Assembly (NCBI GenBank): GCA_036172665.1
Contig: JAYKNF010000015.1
Coordinates: forward strand, 124,001 to 188,000
Direction of reading: 5' to 3'
DNA from: Prosopocoilus inquinatus
Taxonomy: Eukaryota > Arthropoda > Insecta > Coleoptera > Lucanidae
Length of the DNA: 64,000 nucleotides
Below the pieces are notes generated by a model. It was not told the DNA's origin. It did no database searches and was given only the letters and a program-made list of their open reading frames with translations. Numbering within the stretch: position 1 is the first letter of the stretch; every line of letters starts with the position of its first letter. Position numbers and translations under genes: made by a program. Positions 37,373 to 51,151 of this stretch are shown piece by piece.

Positions 37373-39476
37373 ATTAGATACATCACAGGAACAACGCTAA
37401 TGCGTGTTGTTTCGTTTAAAACTATTTCCAGCTTCTGCTGCGTCCTAGAACTTCGTATCTCACGTCAGGGTTACTGGAGTCCATCCAAACGTCAAATAAC
37501 ATGATAGATAAGTAAGGATCGATTAGATACATCACAGGAACAACGCTAATGCGTGTTGTTTCGTTTAAAACTATTTCCAGCTTCTGCTGCGTCCAAAAAC
37601 TTTGTATCTCACATCAGAGTTACTGGAGTCCATCGAAACGTCAAATAACATGATAGATGAGTAAGGATCGATTAGATACAGCACAGGAACAACGCTAATA
37701 TGTGTTGTCTCGTTTAAAACTATTTCCAGCTGCTGCTGCGTCCGAAAATTTCGTATCTCACATTAGAGTTACTGGAGTCCATCGAAACGTCAAATAACAT
37801 AGTAGCTAAGTAAGGATCGATTAGATACATCACAGGAACAACGCTAATACGTGTTGTTTCGTTCTAAACTATTTCCAGCTTCTGCTGCGTCCAAAAACTT
37901 TGTATCTCACATCACAGTTACTGGAGTCCATCCAAACGTCAAATAACATGATAGATGAGTAAGGATCGATTAGATACATCACAGAAACAACGCTAATACG
38001 TGTTGTTTCGTTTAAAACTATTTCCAGCTTCTGCTGCGTCCGAGAGCTTCGTATCTCACGTCAGGGTTACTGGAGTCCATCCAAACGTCAAATAACATGA
38101 TAGATAAGTAAGGATTGATTAGATACATCACAGGAACAACGCTAATGCGTGTTGTTTCGTTCAAAACTATTTCCAGCTTCTGCTGCGTCCAAAAACTTTG
38201 TATCTCACATCAGAGTTACTGGAGTCCATCGAAACGTCAAATAACATGATAGATGAGTAAGGATCGATTAGATACAGCACAGGAACAACGCTAATATGTG
38301 TTGTCTCGTTTAAAACTATTTCCAGCTGCTGCTGCGTCCGAAAATTTCGTATCTCACATTAGAGTTACTGGAGTCCATCGAAACGTCAAATAACATAGTA
38401 GCTAAGTAAGGATCGATTAGATACATCACAGGAACAACGCTAATACGTGTTGCTTCGTTCAAAACTATTTCCAGTTTCTACTGCGTCCGAGAACTTTGTA
38501 TCTCTCATCAGAGTTACTGGAGTCCGTCCGAACGTCAAATAACATGATAGATGAGTAAGGATCGGTTAGATACATCACAGGAACAACGCTAATATGTGTT
38601 GTTTCGTTTGAAACTATTTCCAGCTGCTGCTGCGTCCGAGAATTTCGTATCTCACTTTAGAGTTACTGGAGTCCATCGAAACGTCAAATAACATAGTAGA
38701 TAAGTAAGGATCGATTAGATACATCACAGGAACAACGCTAATACGTGTTGCTTCGTTCAAAACTATTTCCAGTTTCTACTGCGTCCGAGAACTTTGTATC
38801 TCTCATCAGAGTTACTGGAGTCCGTCCGAACGTCAAATAACATGATAGATGAGTAAGGATCGGTTAGATACATCACAGGAACAACGCTAATGCGTGTTGT
38901 TTCGTTTAAAACTATTTCTAGCTTCAGCTGCGTCCGAGAACTTCGTATCTCACATTAGAGTTACTGGAGTCCATCGAAACGTCAAATAACATGATAGATG
39001 AGTAAGGATCGATTAGATACTACACAGGAACAACGCTAATGCGTGTTGTTTCGTTTAAAACTATTTCTAGCTTCAGCTGCGTCCGAGAACTTCGTATCTC
39101 ACATCTAAGTTACTGGAGTCCATCGAAACGCCAAATAACATGATAGATGAGTAAGGATCGATTAGATACATCACAGGAACAACGCTAATACGTGTTGTTT
39201 CGTTCTAAACTATTTCCAGCTTCTGCTGCGTCCAAAAACTTTGTATCTCACATCAGAGTTACTGGAGTCCATCCAAACGTCAAATAACATGATAGATGAG
39301 TAAGGATCGATTAGATACATCACAGAAACAACGCTAATACGTGTTGTTTCGTTTAAAACTATTTCCAGCTTCTGCTGCGTCCGAGAACTTCGTATCTCAC
39401 GTCAGGGTTACTGGAGTCCATCCAAACGTCAAATAACATGATAGATGAGTAAGGATCGGTTAGATACATCACAGGA

Positions 39477-39978
39477 ACAACGCTAATACGTGTTGTTTCG
39501 TTTAAAACTATTTCTAGCTTCAGCTGCGTCCGAAAACTTCGTATCTCACATCTAAGTTACTGGAGTCCATCGTAACGCCAAATAACATGTTAGATGAGTA
39601 AGGACCGATTAGATACATCACAGGAACAACGCTAATGCGTGTTGTTTCGTTTAAAACTATTTCCAGCTTCTGCTGCGTCCGAGAACTTCGTATTTCACGT
39701 CAGGGTTACTGGAGTCCATCCAAACGTCAAATAACATGATAGATAAGTAAGGATCGATTAGATACAGCACAGGAACAACGCTAATACGTGTTGTTTCGTT
39801 TAAAACTATTTCCAGCACCTGCTGCGTCCCAAAACTTTGTATCTCACATCAGACTCACTGGTGTCCATCCAAACGTCAAATAACATGTTAGATAAGTAAG
39901 GATCGTTTAGATACATCACAGGAACAACGCTAATAGGTGGTGTATCGTTCAAAACTATTTCCAGCTTCTGCTGCGTCC
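39477..39978. repeat. Truncated N9 front fused to E unit (HOR junction)
   Basis: D' with gttagatgagtaaggacc, P and G with cacctgctgcg are followed by an H front (aggtggtgtatcgttc) that changes into an E unit (gcgtcctagaac) at 39979. The change lies in actatttccagcttctgctg, common to both. This is the exchange point of the 7599-bp duplication, unit positions 27-54. Confidence 0.85.
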
Positions 39979-40967
39979 TAGAACTTCGTATCTCACGTCA
40001 GGGTTACTGGAGTCCATCCAAACGTCAAATAACATGATAGATAAGTAAGGATCGATTAGATACATCACAGGAACAACGCTAATGCGTGTTGTTTCGTTTA
40101 AAACTATTTCCAGCTTCTGCTGCGTCCGAAAATTTCGTTTCTCACATTAGAGTTACTGGAGTCCATCGAAACGTCAAATAACATGACAGATGAGTAAGGA
40201 TCGATTAGATACTACACAGGAACAACGCTAATGCGTGTTGTTTCGTTTAAAACTATTTCTAGCTTCAGCTGCGTCCGAGAACTTCGTATCTCACATCTAA
40301 GTTACTGGAGTCCATCGAAACGCCAAATAACATGATAGATGAGTAAGGATCGATTAGATACATCACAGGAACAACGCTAATGCGTGTTGTTTCGTTTAAA
40401 ACTATTTCCAGCTTCTGCTGCGTCCAAAAACTTTGTATCTCACATCAGAGTTACTGGAGTCCATCCAAACGTCAAATAACATGATAGATGAGTAAGGATC
40501 GATTAGATACATCACAGAAACAACGCTAATACGTGGTGTTTCGTTTAAAACTATTTCCAGCTTCTGCTGCGTCCGAGAACTTCGTATCTCACGTCAGGGT
40601 TACTGGAGTCCATCCAAACGTCAAATAACATGATAGATAAGTAAGGATTGATTAGATACATCACAGGAACAACGCTAATGCGTGTTGTTTCGTTCAAAAC
40701 TATTTCCAGCTTCTGCTGCGTCCAAAAACTTTGTATCTCACATCAGAGTTATTGGAGTCCATCCAAACGTCAAATAACATGATAGATGAGTAAGGATCGA
40801 TTAGATACATCACAGGAACAACGCTAATACGTGTTGTTTCGTTTAAAACTATTTCTAGCTTCAGCTGCGTCCGAGAACTTCGTATCTCACATCTAAGTTA
40901 CTGGAGTCCATCGTAACGCCAAATAACATGATAGATGAGTAAGGATCGATTAGATACATCACAGGAA

Positions 40968-41116
40968 CAACGCTAATGCGTGTTGTTTCGTTCAAAACTA
41001 TTTCCAGCTCCTGCTGCGTCCCAAAACTTTGTATCTCACATCAGACTCACTGGTGTCCATCCAAACGTCAAATAACATGTTAGATAAGTAAGGATCGTTT
41101 AGATACATCACAGGAA
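40968..41116. repeat. Hybrid monomer J/G, copy 2
   Basis: Same J-front, G-back hybrid as at 33369, displaced by 7599 bp. Confidence 0.82.
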
Positions 41117-41712
41117 CAACGCTAATAGGTGGTGTATCGTTCAAAACTATTTCCAGCTTCTGCTGCGTCCGAAATCTTTGTATCTCTCATCAGAGTTACT
41201 GGAGTCCACCCAAACGTCAAATAACATGATACATGAGTAAGGATCGATTAGATACATCACAGGAACAACGATAATACGTGTTGTTTCGTTTAAAACTATT
41301 TCCAGCTTCTGCTGCGTCCGAAAACGTCGTATCTCACATCAGAGTTACTGGAGTCCATCCAAACGTCAAATAACATGATAGATAAGTAAGGATCGATTAG
41401 ATACGGCACAGGAACAACGCTAATACGTGTTGTTTCGTTTAAAACTATTTCCAGCTCCTGCTGCGTCCAAAAACTTTGTATCTCACATCAGACTTACTGG
41501 AGTACATCCAAACGTTAAATAACATGTTAGATAAGTAAGGATCGTTTAGATACATCACAGGAACAACGCTAATAGGTGTTGTTTCGTTCAAAACTATTTC
41601 CAGCTTCTGCTGCGTCCGAAATCTTTGTATCTCTCATCCTAGTTACTGGAGTCCATCCAAACGTCAAATAACATGATAGATAAGTAAGGATCGATTAGAT
41701 ACATCACAGGAA

Positions 41713-43053
41713 CAACGCTAATACGTGTTGTTTCGTTTAAAACTATTTCTAGCTTCAGCTGCGTCCGAGAACTTCGTATCTCACATCTAAGTTACTGGAG
41801 TCCATCGTAACGCCAAATAACATGATAGATGAGTAAGGATCGATTAGATATATCACAGGAACAACGCTAATGCGTGTTGTTTCGTTTAAAACTATTTCCA
41901 GCTTCTGCTGCGTCCGAGAACTTCGTATTTCACGTCAGGGTTACTGGAGTCCATCCAAACGTCAAATAACATGATAGATAAGTAAGGATCGATTAGATAC
42001 AGCACAGGAACAACGCTAATACGTGTTGTTTCGTTTAAAACTATTTCCAGCTCCTGCTGCGTCCCAAAACTTTGTATCTCACATCAGACTCACTGGTGTC
42101 CATCCAAACGTCAAATAACATGTTAGATAAGTAAGGATCGTTTAGATACATCACAGGAACAACGCTAATAGGTGGTGTATCGTTCAAAACTATTTCCAGC
42201 TTCTGCTGCGTCCGAAATCTTTGTATCTCTCATCAGAGTTACTGGAGTCCACCCAAACGTCAAATAACATGATACATGAGTAAGGATCGATTAGATACAT
42301 CACAGGAACAACGATAATACGTGTTGTTTCGTTTAAAACTATTTCCAGCTTCTGCTGCGTCCGAAAACGTCGTATCTCACATCAGAGTTACTGGAGTCCA
42401 TCCAAACGTCAAATAACATGATAGATAAGTAAGGATCGATTAGATACGGCACAGGAACAACGCTAATACGTGTTGTTTCGTTTAAAACTATTTCCAGCTC
42501 CTGCTGCGTCCAAAAACTTTGTATCTCACATCAGACTTACTGGAGTACATCCAAACGTTAAATAACATGTTAGATAAGTAAGGATCGTTTAGATACATCA
42601 CAGGAACAACGCTAATAGGTGTTGTTTCGTTCAAAACTATTTCCAGCTTCTGCTGCGTCCGAAATCTTTGTATCTCTAATCCTAGTTACTGGAGTCCATC
42701 CAAACGTCAAATAACATGATAGATGAGTAAGGATCGATTAGATACATCACAGGAACAACGCTAATACGTGTTGTTTCGTTTAAAACTATTTCCAGCTTCT
42801 GCTGCGTCCGGAAACGTCGTATCTCACAACAGAGTTACTGGAGTCCATCGAAACGTCAAATAACATGATAGATGAGTAAGGATCGATTAGATACATCACA
42901 GGAACAACGCTAATGCCTGTTGCTTCGTTTAAAACTATTTCCAGCTTCTGCTGCGTCCGAGAACTTCGTATCTCACGTCAGGGTTACTGGAGTCCATCCA
43001 AACGTCAAATAACATGATAGATAAGTAAGGATCGATTAGATACATCACAGGAA
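41713..43053. repeat. N9 block, copy 6
   Basis: Copy of N9 copy 5 at 7599 bp, with tctctaatcctag in M. Confidence 0.88.
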
Positions 43054-43464
43054 CAACGCTAATGCGTGTTGTTTCGTTTAAAACTATTTCTAGCTTCAGC
43101 TGCGTCCGAGAACTTCGTATCTCACATCTAAGTTACTGGAGTCCATCGAAACGCCAAATAACATGATAGATGAGTAAGGATCGATTAGATACATCACAGG
43201 AACAACGCTAATGCGTGTTGTTTCGTTTAAAACTATTTCCAGCTTCTGCTGCGTCCTAGAACTTCGTATCTCACGTCAGGGTTACTGGAGTCCATCCAAA
43301 CGTCAAATAACATGATAGATAAGTAAGGATCGATTAGATACATCACAGGAACAACGCTAATGCGTGTTGTTTCGTTTAAAACTATTTCCAGCTTCTGCTG
43401 CGTCCAAAAACTTTGTATCTCACATCAGAGTTACTGGAGTCCATCGAAACGTCAAATAACATGA

Positions 43465-44971
43465 TAGATGAGTAAGGATCGATTAGTTACAGCACAGGAA
43501 CAACGCTAATATGTGTTGTCTCGTTTAAAACTATTTCCAGCTGCTGCTGCGTCCGAAAATTTCGTATCTCACATTAGAGTTACTGGAGTCCATCGAAACG
43601 TCAAATAACATAGTAGCTAAGTAAGGATCGATTAGATACATCACAGGAACAACGCTAATACGTGTTGTTTCGTTCAAAACTATTTCCAGCTTCTGCTGCG
43701 TCCGAAATCTTTGTATCTCTCATCCTAGTTACTGGAGTCCATCCAAACGTCAAATAACATGATAGATAAGTAAGGATCGATTAGATACATCACAGGAACA
43801 ACGCTAATGCGTGTTGTTTCGTTTAAAACTATTTCCAGCTTCTGCTGCGTCCAAAAACTTTGTATCTCACATTAGAGATACTGGAGTCCATCGAAACGTC
43901 AAATAACATGATAGATGAGTAAGGATCGATTAGATACATCACAGGAACAACGCTAATACGTGTTGTTTCGTTTAAAACTATTTCCAGCTTCTGCTGCGTC
44001 CAAAAACTTTGTATCTCACATCAGAGTTACTGGAGTCCATCGAAACGTCAAATAACATGATAGATGAGTAAGGATCGATTAGATACTACACAGGAACAAC
44101 GCTAATGCGTGTTGTTTCGTTTAAAACTATTTCTAGCTTCAGCTGCGTCCGAGAACTTCGTATCTCACATCTAAGTTACTGGAGTCCATCGAAACGCCAA
44201 ATAACATGATAGATGAGTAAGGATCGATTAGATACAGCACAGGAACAACGCTAATATGTGTTGTCTCGTTTAAAACTATTTCCAGCTGCTGCTGCGTCCG
44301 AAAATTTCGTATCTCACATTAGGGTTACTGGAGTCCATCGAAACGTCAAATAACATAGTAGCTAAGTAAGGATCGATTAGATACATCACAGGAACAACGC
44401 TAATACGTGTTGTTTCGTTCTAAACTATTTCCAGCTTCTGCTGCGTCCAAAAACTTTGTATCTCACATCAGAGTTACTGGAGTCCATCCAAACGTCAAAA
44501 AACATGATAGATGAGTAAGGATCGATTAGATACATCACAGAAACAACGCTAATACGTGTTGTTTCGTTTAAAACTATTTCCAGCTTCTGCTGCGTCCGAG
44601 AACTTCGTATCTCACGTCAGGGTTACTGGAGTCCATCCAAACGTCAAATAACATGATAGATAAGTAAGGATTGATTAGATACATCACAGGAACAACGCTA
44701 ATGCGTGTTGTTTCGTTCAAAACTATTTCCAGCTTCTGCTGCGTCCAAAAACTTTGTATCTCACATCAGAGTTACTGGAGTCCATCCAAACGTCAAATAA
44801 CATGATAGATGAGTAAGGATCGATTAGATACATCACAGGAACAACGCTAATACGTGTTGTTGCGTTTAAAACTATTTCTAGCTTCAGCTGCGTCCGAGAA
44901 CTTCGTATCTCACATCTAAGTTACTGGAGTCCATCGTAACGCCAAATAACATGATAGATGAGTAAGGATCG
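43465..44971. repeat. T block, copy 7
   Basis: Copy of T copy 6 at 7599 bp, lacking its private change at 36841. This is the last T block; none occurs in the right-hand 19 kb. Confidence 0.87.
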
Positions 44972-47076
44972 ATTAGATACATCACAGGAACAACGCTAAT
45001 GCGTGTTGTTTCGTTTAAAACTATTTCCAGCTTCTGCTGCGTCCTAGAACTTCGTATCTCACGTCAGGGTTACTGGAGTCCATCCAAACGTCAAATAACA
45101 TGATAGATAAGTAAGGATCGATTAGATACATCACAGGAACAACGCTAATGCGTGTTGTTTCGTTTAAAACTATTTCCAGCTTCTGCTGCGTCCAAAAACT
45201 TTGTATCTCACATCAGAGTTACTGGAGTCCATCGAAACGTCAAATAACATGATAGATGAGTAAGGATCGATTAGATACAGCACAGGAACAACGCTAATAT
45301 GTGTTGTCTCGTTTAAAACTATTTCCAGCTGCTGCTGCGTCCGAAAATTTCGTATCTCACATTAGAGTTACTGGAGTCCATCGAAACGTCAAATAACATA
45401 GTAGCTAAGTAAGGATCGATTAGATACATCACAGGAACAACGCTAATACGTGTTGTTTCGTTCTAAACTATTTCCAGCTTCTGCTGCGTCCAAAAACTTT
45501 GTATCTCACATCACAGTTACTGGAGTCCATCCAAACGTCAAATAACATGATAGATGAGTAAGGATCGATTAGATACATCACAGAAACAACGCTAATACGT
45601 GTTGTTTCGTTTAAAACTATTTCCAGCTTCTGCTGCGTCCGAGAGCTTCGTATCTCACGTCAGGGTTACTGGAGTCCATCCAAACGTCAAATAACATGAT
45701 AGATAAGTAAGGATTGATTAGATACATCACAGGAACAACGCTAATGCGTGTTGTTTCGTTCAAAACTATTTCCAGCTTCTGCTGCGTCCAAAAACTTTGT
45801 ATCTCACATCAGAGTTACTGGAGTCCATCGAAACGTCAAATAACATGATAGATGAGTAAGGATCGATTAGATACAGCACAGGAACAACGCTAATATGTGT
45901 TGTCTCGTTTAAAACTATTTCCAGCTGCTGCTGCGTCCGAAAATTTCGTATCTCACATTAGAGTTACTGGAGTCCATCGAAACGTCAAATAACATAGTAG
46001 CTAAGTAAGGATCGATTAGATACATCACAGGAACAACGCTAATACGTGTTGCTTCGTTCAAAACTATTTCCAGTTTCTACTGCGTCCGAGAACTTTGTAT
46101 CTCTCATCAGAGTTACTGGAGTCCGTCCGAACGTCAAATAACATGATAGATGAGTAAGGATCGGTTAGATACATCACAGGAACAACGCTAATATGTGTTG
46201 TTTCGTTTGAAACTATTTCCAGCTGCTGCTGCGTCCGAGAATTTCGTATCTCACTTTAGAGTTACTGGAGTCCATCGAAACGTCAAATAACATAGTAGAT
46301 AAGTAAGGATCGATTAGATACATCACAGGAACAACGCTAATACGTGTTGCTTCGTTCAAAACTATTTCCAGTTTCTACTGCGTCCGAGAACTTTGTATCT
46401 CTCATCAGAGTTACTGGAGTCCGTCCGAACGTCAAATAACATGATAGATGAGTAAGGATCGGTTAGATACATCACAGGAACAACGCTAATGCGTGTTGTT
46501 TCGTTTAAAACTATTTCTAGCTTCAGCTGCGTCCGAGAACTTCGTATCTCACATTAGAGTTACTGGAGTCCATCGAAACGTCAAATAACATGATAGATGA
46601 GTAAGGATCGATTAGATACTACACAGGAACAACGCTAATGCGTGTTGTTTCGTTTAAAACTATTTCTAGCTTCAGCTGCGTCCGAGAACTTCGTATCTCA
46701 CATCTAAGTTACTGGAGTCCATCGAAACGCCAAATAACATGATAGATGAGTAAGGATCGATTAGATACATCACAGGAACAACGCTAATACGTGTTGTTTC
46801 GTTCTAAACTATTTCCAGCTTCTGCTGCGTCCAAAAACTTTGTATCTCACATCAGAGTTACTGGAGTCCATCCAAACGTCAAATAACATGATAGATGAGT
46901 AAGGATCGATTAGATACATCACAGAAACAACGCTAATACGTGTTGTTTCGTTTAAAACTATTTCCAGCTTCTGCTGCGTCCGAGAACTTCGTATCTCACG
47001 TCAGGGTTACTGGAGTCCATCCAAACGTCAAATAACATGATAGATGAGTAAGGATCGGTTAGATACATCACAGGAA

Positions 47077-48415
47077 CAACGCTAATACGTGTTGTTTCGT
47101 TTAAAACTATTTCTAGCTTCAGCTGCGTCCGAAAACTTCGTATCTCACATCTAAGTTACTGGAGTCCATCGTAACGCCAAATAACATGTTAGATGAGTAA
47201 GGACCGATTAGATACATCACAGGAACAACGCTAATGCGTGTTGTTTCGTTTAAAACTATTTCCAGCTTCTGCTGCGTCCGAGAACTTCGTATTTCACGTC
47301 AGGGTTACTGGAGTCCATCCAAACGTCAAATAACATGATAGATAAGTAAGGATCGATTAGATACAGCACAGGAACAACGCTAATACGTGTTGTTTCGTTT
47401 AAAACTATTTCCAGCACCTGCTGCGTCCCAAAACTTTGTATCTCACATCAGACTCACTGGTGTCCATCCAAACGTCAAATAACATGTTAGATAAGTAAGG
47501 ATCGTTTAGATACATCACAGGAACAACGCTAATAGGTGGTGTATCGTTCAAAACTATTTCCAGCTTCTGCTGCGTCCGAAATCTTTGTCTCTCATCAGAG
47601 TTACTGGAGTCCACCCAAACGTCAAATAACATGATACATGAGTAAGGATCGATTAGATACATCACAGGAACAACGATAATACGTGTTGTTTCGTTTAAAA
47701 CTATTTCCAGCTTCTGCTGCGTCCGAAAACGTCGTATCTCACATCAGAGTTACTGGAGTCCATCCAAACGTCAAATAACATGATAGATAAGTAAGGATCG
47801 ATTAGATACGGCACAGGAACAACGCTAATACGTGTTGTTTCGTTTAAAACTATTTCCAGCTCCTGCTGCGTCCAAAAACTTTGTATCTCACATCAGACTT
47901 ACTGGAGTACATCCAAACGTTAAATAACATGTTAGATAAGTAAGGATCGTTTAGATACATCACAGGAACAACGCTAATAGGTGTTGTTTCATTCAAAACT
48001 ATTTCCAGCTTCTGCTGCGTCCGAAATCTTTGTATCTCTCATCCTAGTTACTGGAGTCCATCCAAACGTCAAATAACATGATAGATGAGTAAGGATCGAT
48101 TAGATACATCACAGGAACAACGCTAATACGTGTTGTTTCGTTTAAAACTATTTCCAGCTTCTGCTGCGTCCGGAAACGTCGTATCTCACAACAGAGTTAC
48201 TGGAGTCCATCGAAACGTCAAATAACATGATATATGAGTAAGGATCGGTTAGATACATCACAGGAACAACGCTAATGCCTGTTGCTTCGTTTAAAACTAT
48301 TTCCAGCTTCTGCTGCGTCCGAGAACTTCGTATTTCACGTCAGGGTTACTGGAGTCCATCCAAACGTCAAATAACATGATAGATAAGTAAGGATCGATTA
48401 GATACATCACAGGAA
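47077..48415. repeat. N9 block, copy 7
   Basis: 1339-bp N9 with the short H unit and cacctgctgcg, preceded by a normal full-length unit ending ggatcggttag and not by the 51-bp deletion. Confidence 0.88.
47583..47594. repeat. 2-bp deletion in H unit, copy 3
   Basis: The junction at 47588/47589 reads ctttgtctctcat. It underlies the third identical 86-codon minus-strand ORF (47405-47665), not a gene. Confidence 0.92.
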
Positions 48416-49410
48416 CAACGCTAATGCGTGTTGTTTCGTTTAAAACTATTTCTAGCTTCAGCTGCGTCCGAGAACTTCGTATCTCACATCTAAGTTACTG
48501 GAGTCCATCGAAACGCCAAATAACATGATAGATGAGTAAGGATCGATTAGATACATCACAGGAACAACGCTAATGCGTGTTGTTTCGTTTAAAACTATTT
48601 CCAGCTTCTGCTGCGTCCTAGAACTTCGTATCTCACGTCAGGGTTACTGGAGTCCATCCAAACGTCAAATAACATGATAGATAAGTAAGGATCGATTAGA
48701 TACATCACAGGAACAACGCTAATGCGTGTTGTTTCGTTTAAAACTATTTCCAGCTTCTGCTGCGTCCAAAAACTTTGTATCTCACATCAGAGTTACTGGA
48801 GTCCATCGAAACGTCAAATAACATGATAGATGAGTAAGGATCGATTAGATACAGCACAGGAACAACGCTAATATGTGTTGTCTCGTTTAAAACTATTTCC
48901 AGCTGCTGCTGCGTCCGAAAATTTCGTATCTCACATTAAAGTTACTGGAGTCCATCGAAACGTCAAATAACATAGTAGCTAAGTAAGGATCGATTAGACA
49001 CATCACAGGAACAACGCTAATACGTGTTGTTTCGTTCAAAACTATTTCCAGCTTCTGCTGCGTCCAAAAACTTTGTATCTCACATCAGAGTTACTGGAGT
49101 CCATCGAAACGTCAAATAACATGATAGATGAGTAAGGATCGATTAGATACAGCACAGGAACAACGCTAATATGTGTTGTCTCGTTTAAAACTATTTCCAG
49201 CTGCTGCTGCGTCCGAAAATTTCGTATCTCACATTAGAGTTACTGGAGTCCATCGAAACGTCAAATAACATAGTAGCTAAGTAAGGATCGATTAGATACA
49301 TCACAGGAACAACGCTAATACGTGTTGCTTCGTTCAAAACTATTTCCAGTTTCTACTGCGTCCGAGAACTTTGTATCTCTCATCAGAGTTAGTGGAGTCC
49401 GTCCGAACGT

Positions 49411-51151
49411 CAAATAACATGATAGATGAGTAAGGATCGGTTAGATACATCACAGGAACAACGCTAATATGTGTTGTTTCGTTTGAAACTATTTCCAGCT
49501 GCTGCTGCGTCCGAGAATTTCGTATCTCACTTTAGAGTTACTGGAGTCCATCGAAACGTCAAATAACATAGTAGATAAGTAAGGATCGATTAGATACATC
49601 ACAGGAACAACGCTAATACGTGTTGCTTCGTTCAAAACTATTTCCAGTTTCTACTGCGTCCGAGAACTTTGTATCTCTCATCAGAGTTACTGGAGTCCGT
49701 CCGAACGTCAAATAACATGATAGATGAGTAAGGATCGGTTAGATACATCACAGGAACAACGCTAATGCGTGTTGTTTCGTTTAAAACTATTTCTAGCTTC
49801 AGCTGCGTCCGAGAACTTCGTATCTCACATTAGAGTTACTGGAGTCCATCGAAACGTCAAATAACATGATAGATGAGTAAGGATCGATTAGATACTACAC
49901 AGGAACAACGCTAATGCGTGTTGTTTCGTTTAAAACTATTTCTAGCTTCAGCTGCGTCCGAGAACTTCGTATCTCACATCTAAGTTACTGGAGTCCATCG
50001 AAACGCCAAATAACATGATAGATGAGTAAGGATCGATTAGATACATCACAGGAACAACGCTAATACGTGTTGTTTCGTTCTAAACTATTTCCAGCTTCTG
50101 CTGCGTCCAAAAACTTTGTATCTCACATCAGAGTTACTGGAGTATATCCAAACGTCAAATAACATGATAGATGAGTAAGGATCGATTAGATACATCACAG
50201 AAACAACGCTAATACGTGTTGTTTCGTTTAAAACTATTTCCAGCTTCTGCTGCGTCCGAGAACTTCGTATCTCACTTCAGGGTTACTGGAGTCCATCCAA
50301 ACGTCAAATAACATGATAGATAAGTAAGGATTGATTAGATACATCACAGGAACAACGCTAATGCGTGTTGTTTCGTTCAAAACTATTTCCAGCTTCTGCT
50401 GCGTCCAAAAACTTTGTATCTCACATCAGAGTTACTGGAGTCCATCCAAACGTCAAATAACATGATAGATGAGTAAGGATCGATTAGATACATCACAGGA
50501 ACAACGCTAATACGTGTTGTTTCATTCAAAACTATTTCCAGCTTCTGCTGCGTCCGAAATCTTTGTATCTCTCATCCTAGTTACTGGAGTCCATCCAAAC
50601 GTCAAATAACATGATAGATGAGTAAGGATCGATTAGATACATCACAGGAACAACGCTAATACGTGTTGTTTCGTTTAAAACTATTTCCAGCTTCTGCTGC
50701 GTCCGGAAACGTCGTATCTCACAACAGAGTTACTGGAGTCCATCGAAACGTCAAATAACATGATAGATGAGTCAGGATCGATTAGATACATCACAGGAAC
50801 AACGCTAATGCCTGTTGCTTCGTTTAAAACTATTTCCAGCTTCTGCTGCGTCCGAGAACTTCGTATCTCACGTCAGGGTTACTGGAGTCCATCCAAACGT
50901 CAAATAACATGATAGATAAGTAAGGATCGATTAGATACATCACAGGAACAACGCTAATGCGTGTTGTTTCGTTTAAAACTATTTCTAGCTTCAGCTGCGT
51001 CCGAGAACTTCGTATCTCACATCTAAGTTACTGGAGTCCATCGAAACGCCAAATAACATGATAGATGAGTAAGGATCGATTAGATACATCACAGGAACAA
51101 CGCTAATGCGTGTTGTTTCGTTTAAAACTATTTCCAGCTTCTGCTGCGTCC
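49411..51151. repeat. Q block, copy 4
   Basis: Fourth copy of Q, 20262 bp from copy 3. It keeps gagtatatcc near 50140 and tttcattcaaaac near 50519. Confidence 0.83.

Larger units (their letters stand above)
32352..39978. repeat. 51-monomer HOR unit, copy 1 (7599 bp)
   Basis: This is the largest clean tandem unit. Bases 32352-39978 match 39951-47577 at 7599 bp, exactly 51 x 149. It opens with E-X-D-F-I-J-D', then a J/G hybrid with H-K-L-M, an N9 block, D-E-F, a T block, E-F-A, a B-C-B run, and the front of another N9 (D'-P-G-H) that is cut by the junction near 39951-39978. The one difference I noticed is cttctactgcg at 36841 against cttctgctgcg at 44440. Confidence 0.92.
39979..47577. repeat. 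51-monomer HOR unit, copy 2 (7599 bp)
   Basis: Second copy of the 51-monomer unit. At its right end the same D'-P-G-H front runs on into a complete N9 block with the short H unit, so the intact structure at 47.1 kb is the likely source of the truncated front at 39.5 kb. Confidence 0.92.

Noticed and set aside
39951..39979. H/E fusion as a separate conversion event
   Set aside because: The coordinates coincide with the 7599-bp duplication junction, so one unequal exchange explains it.
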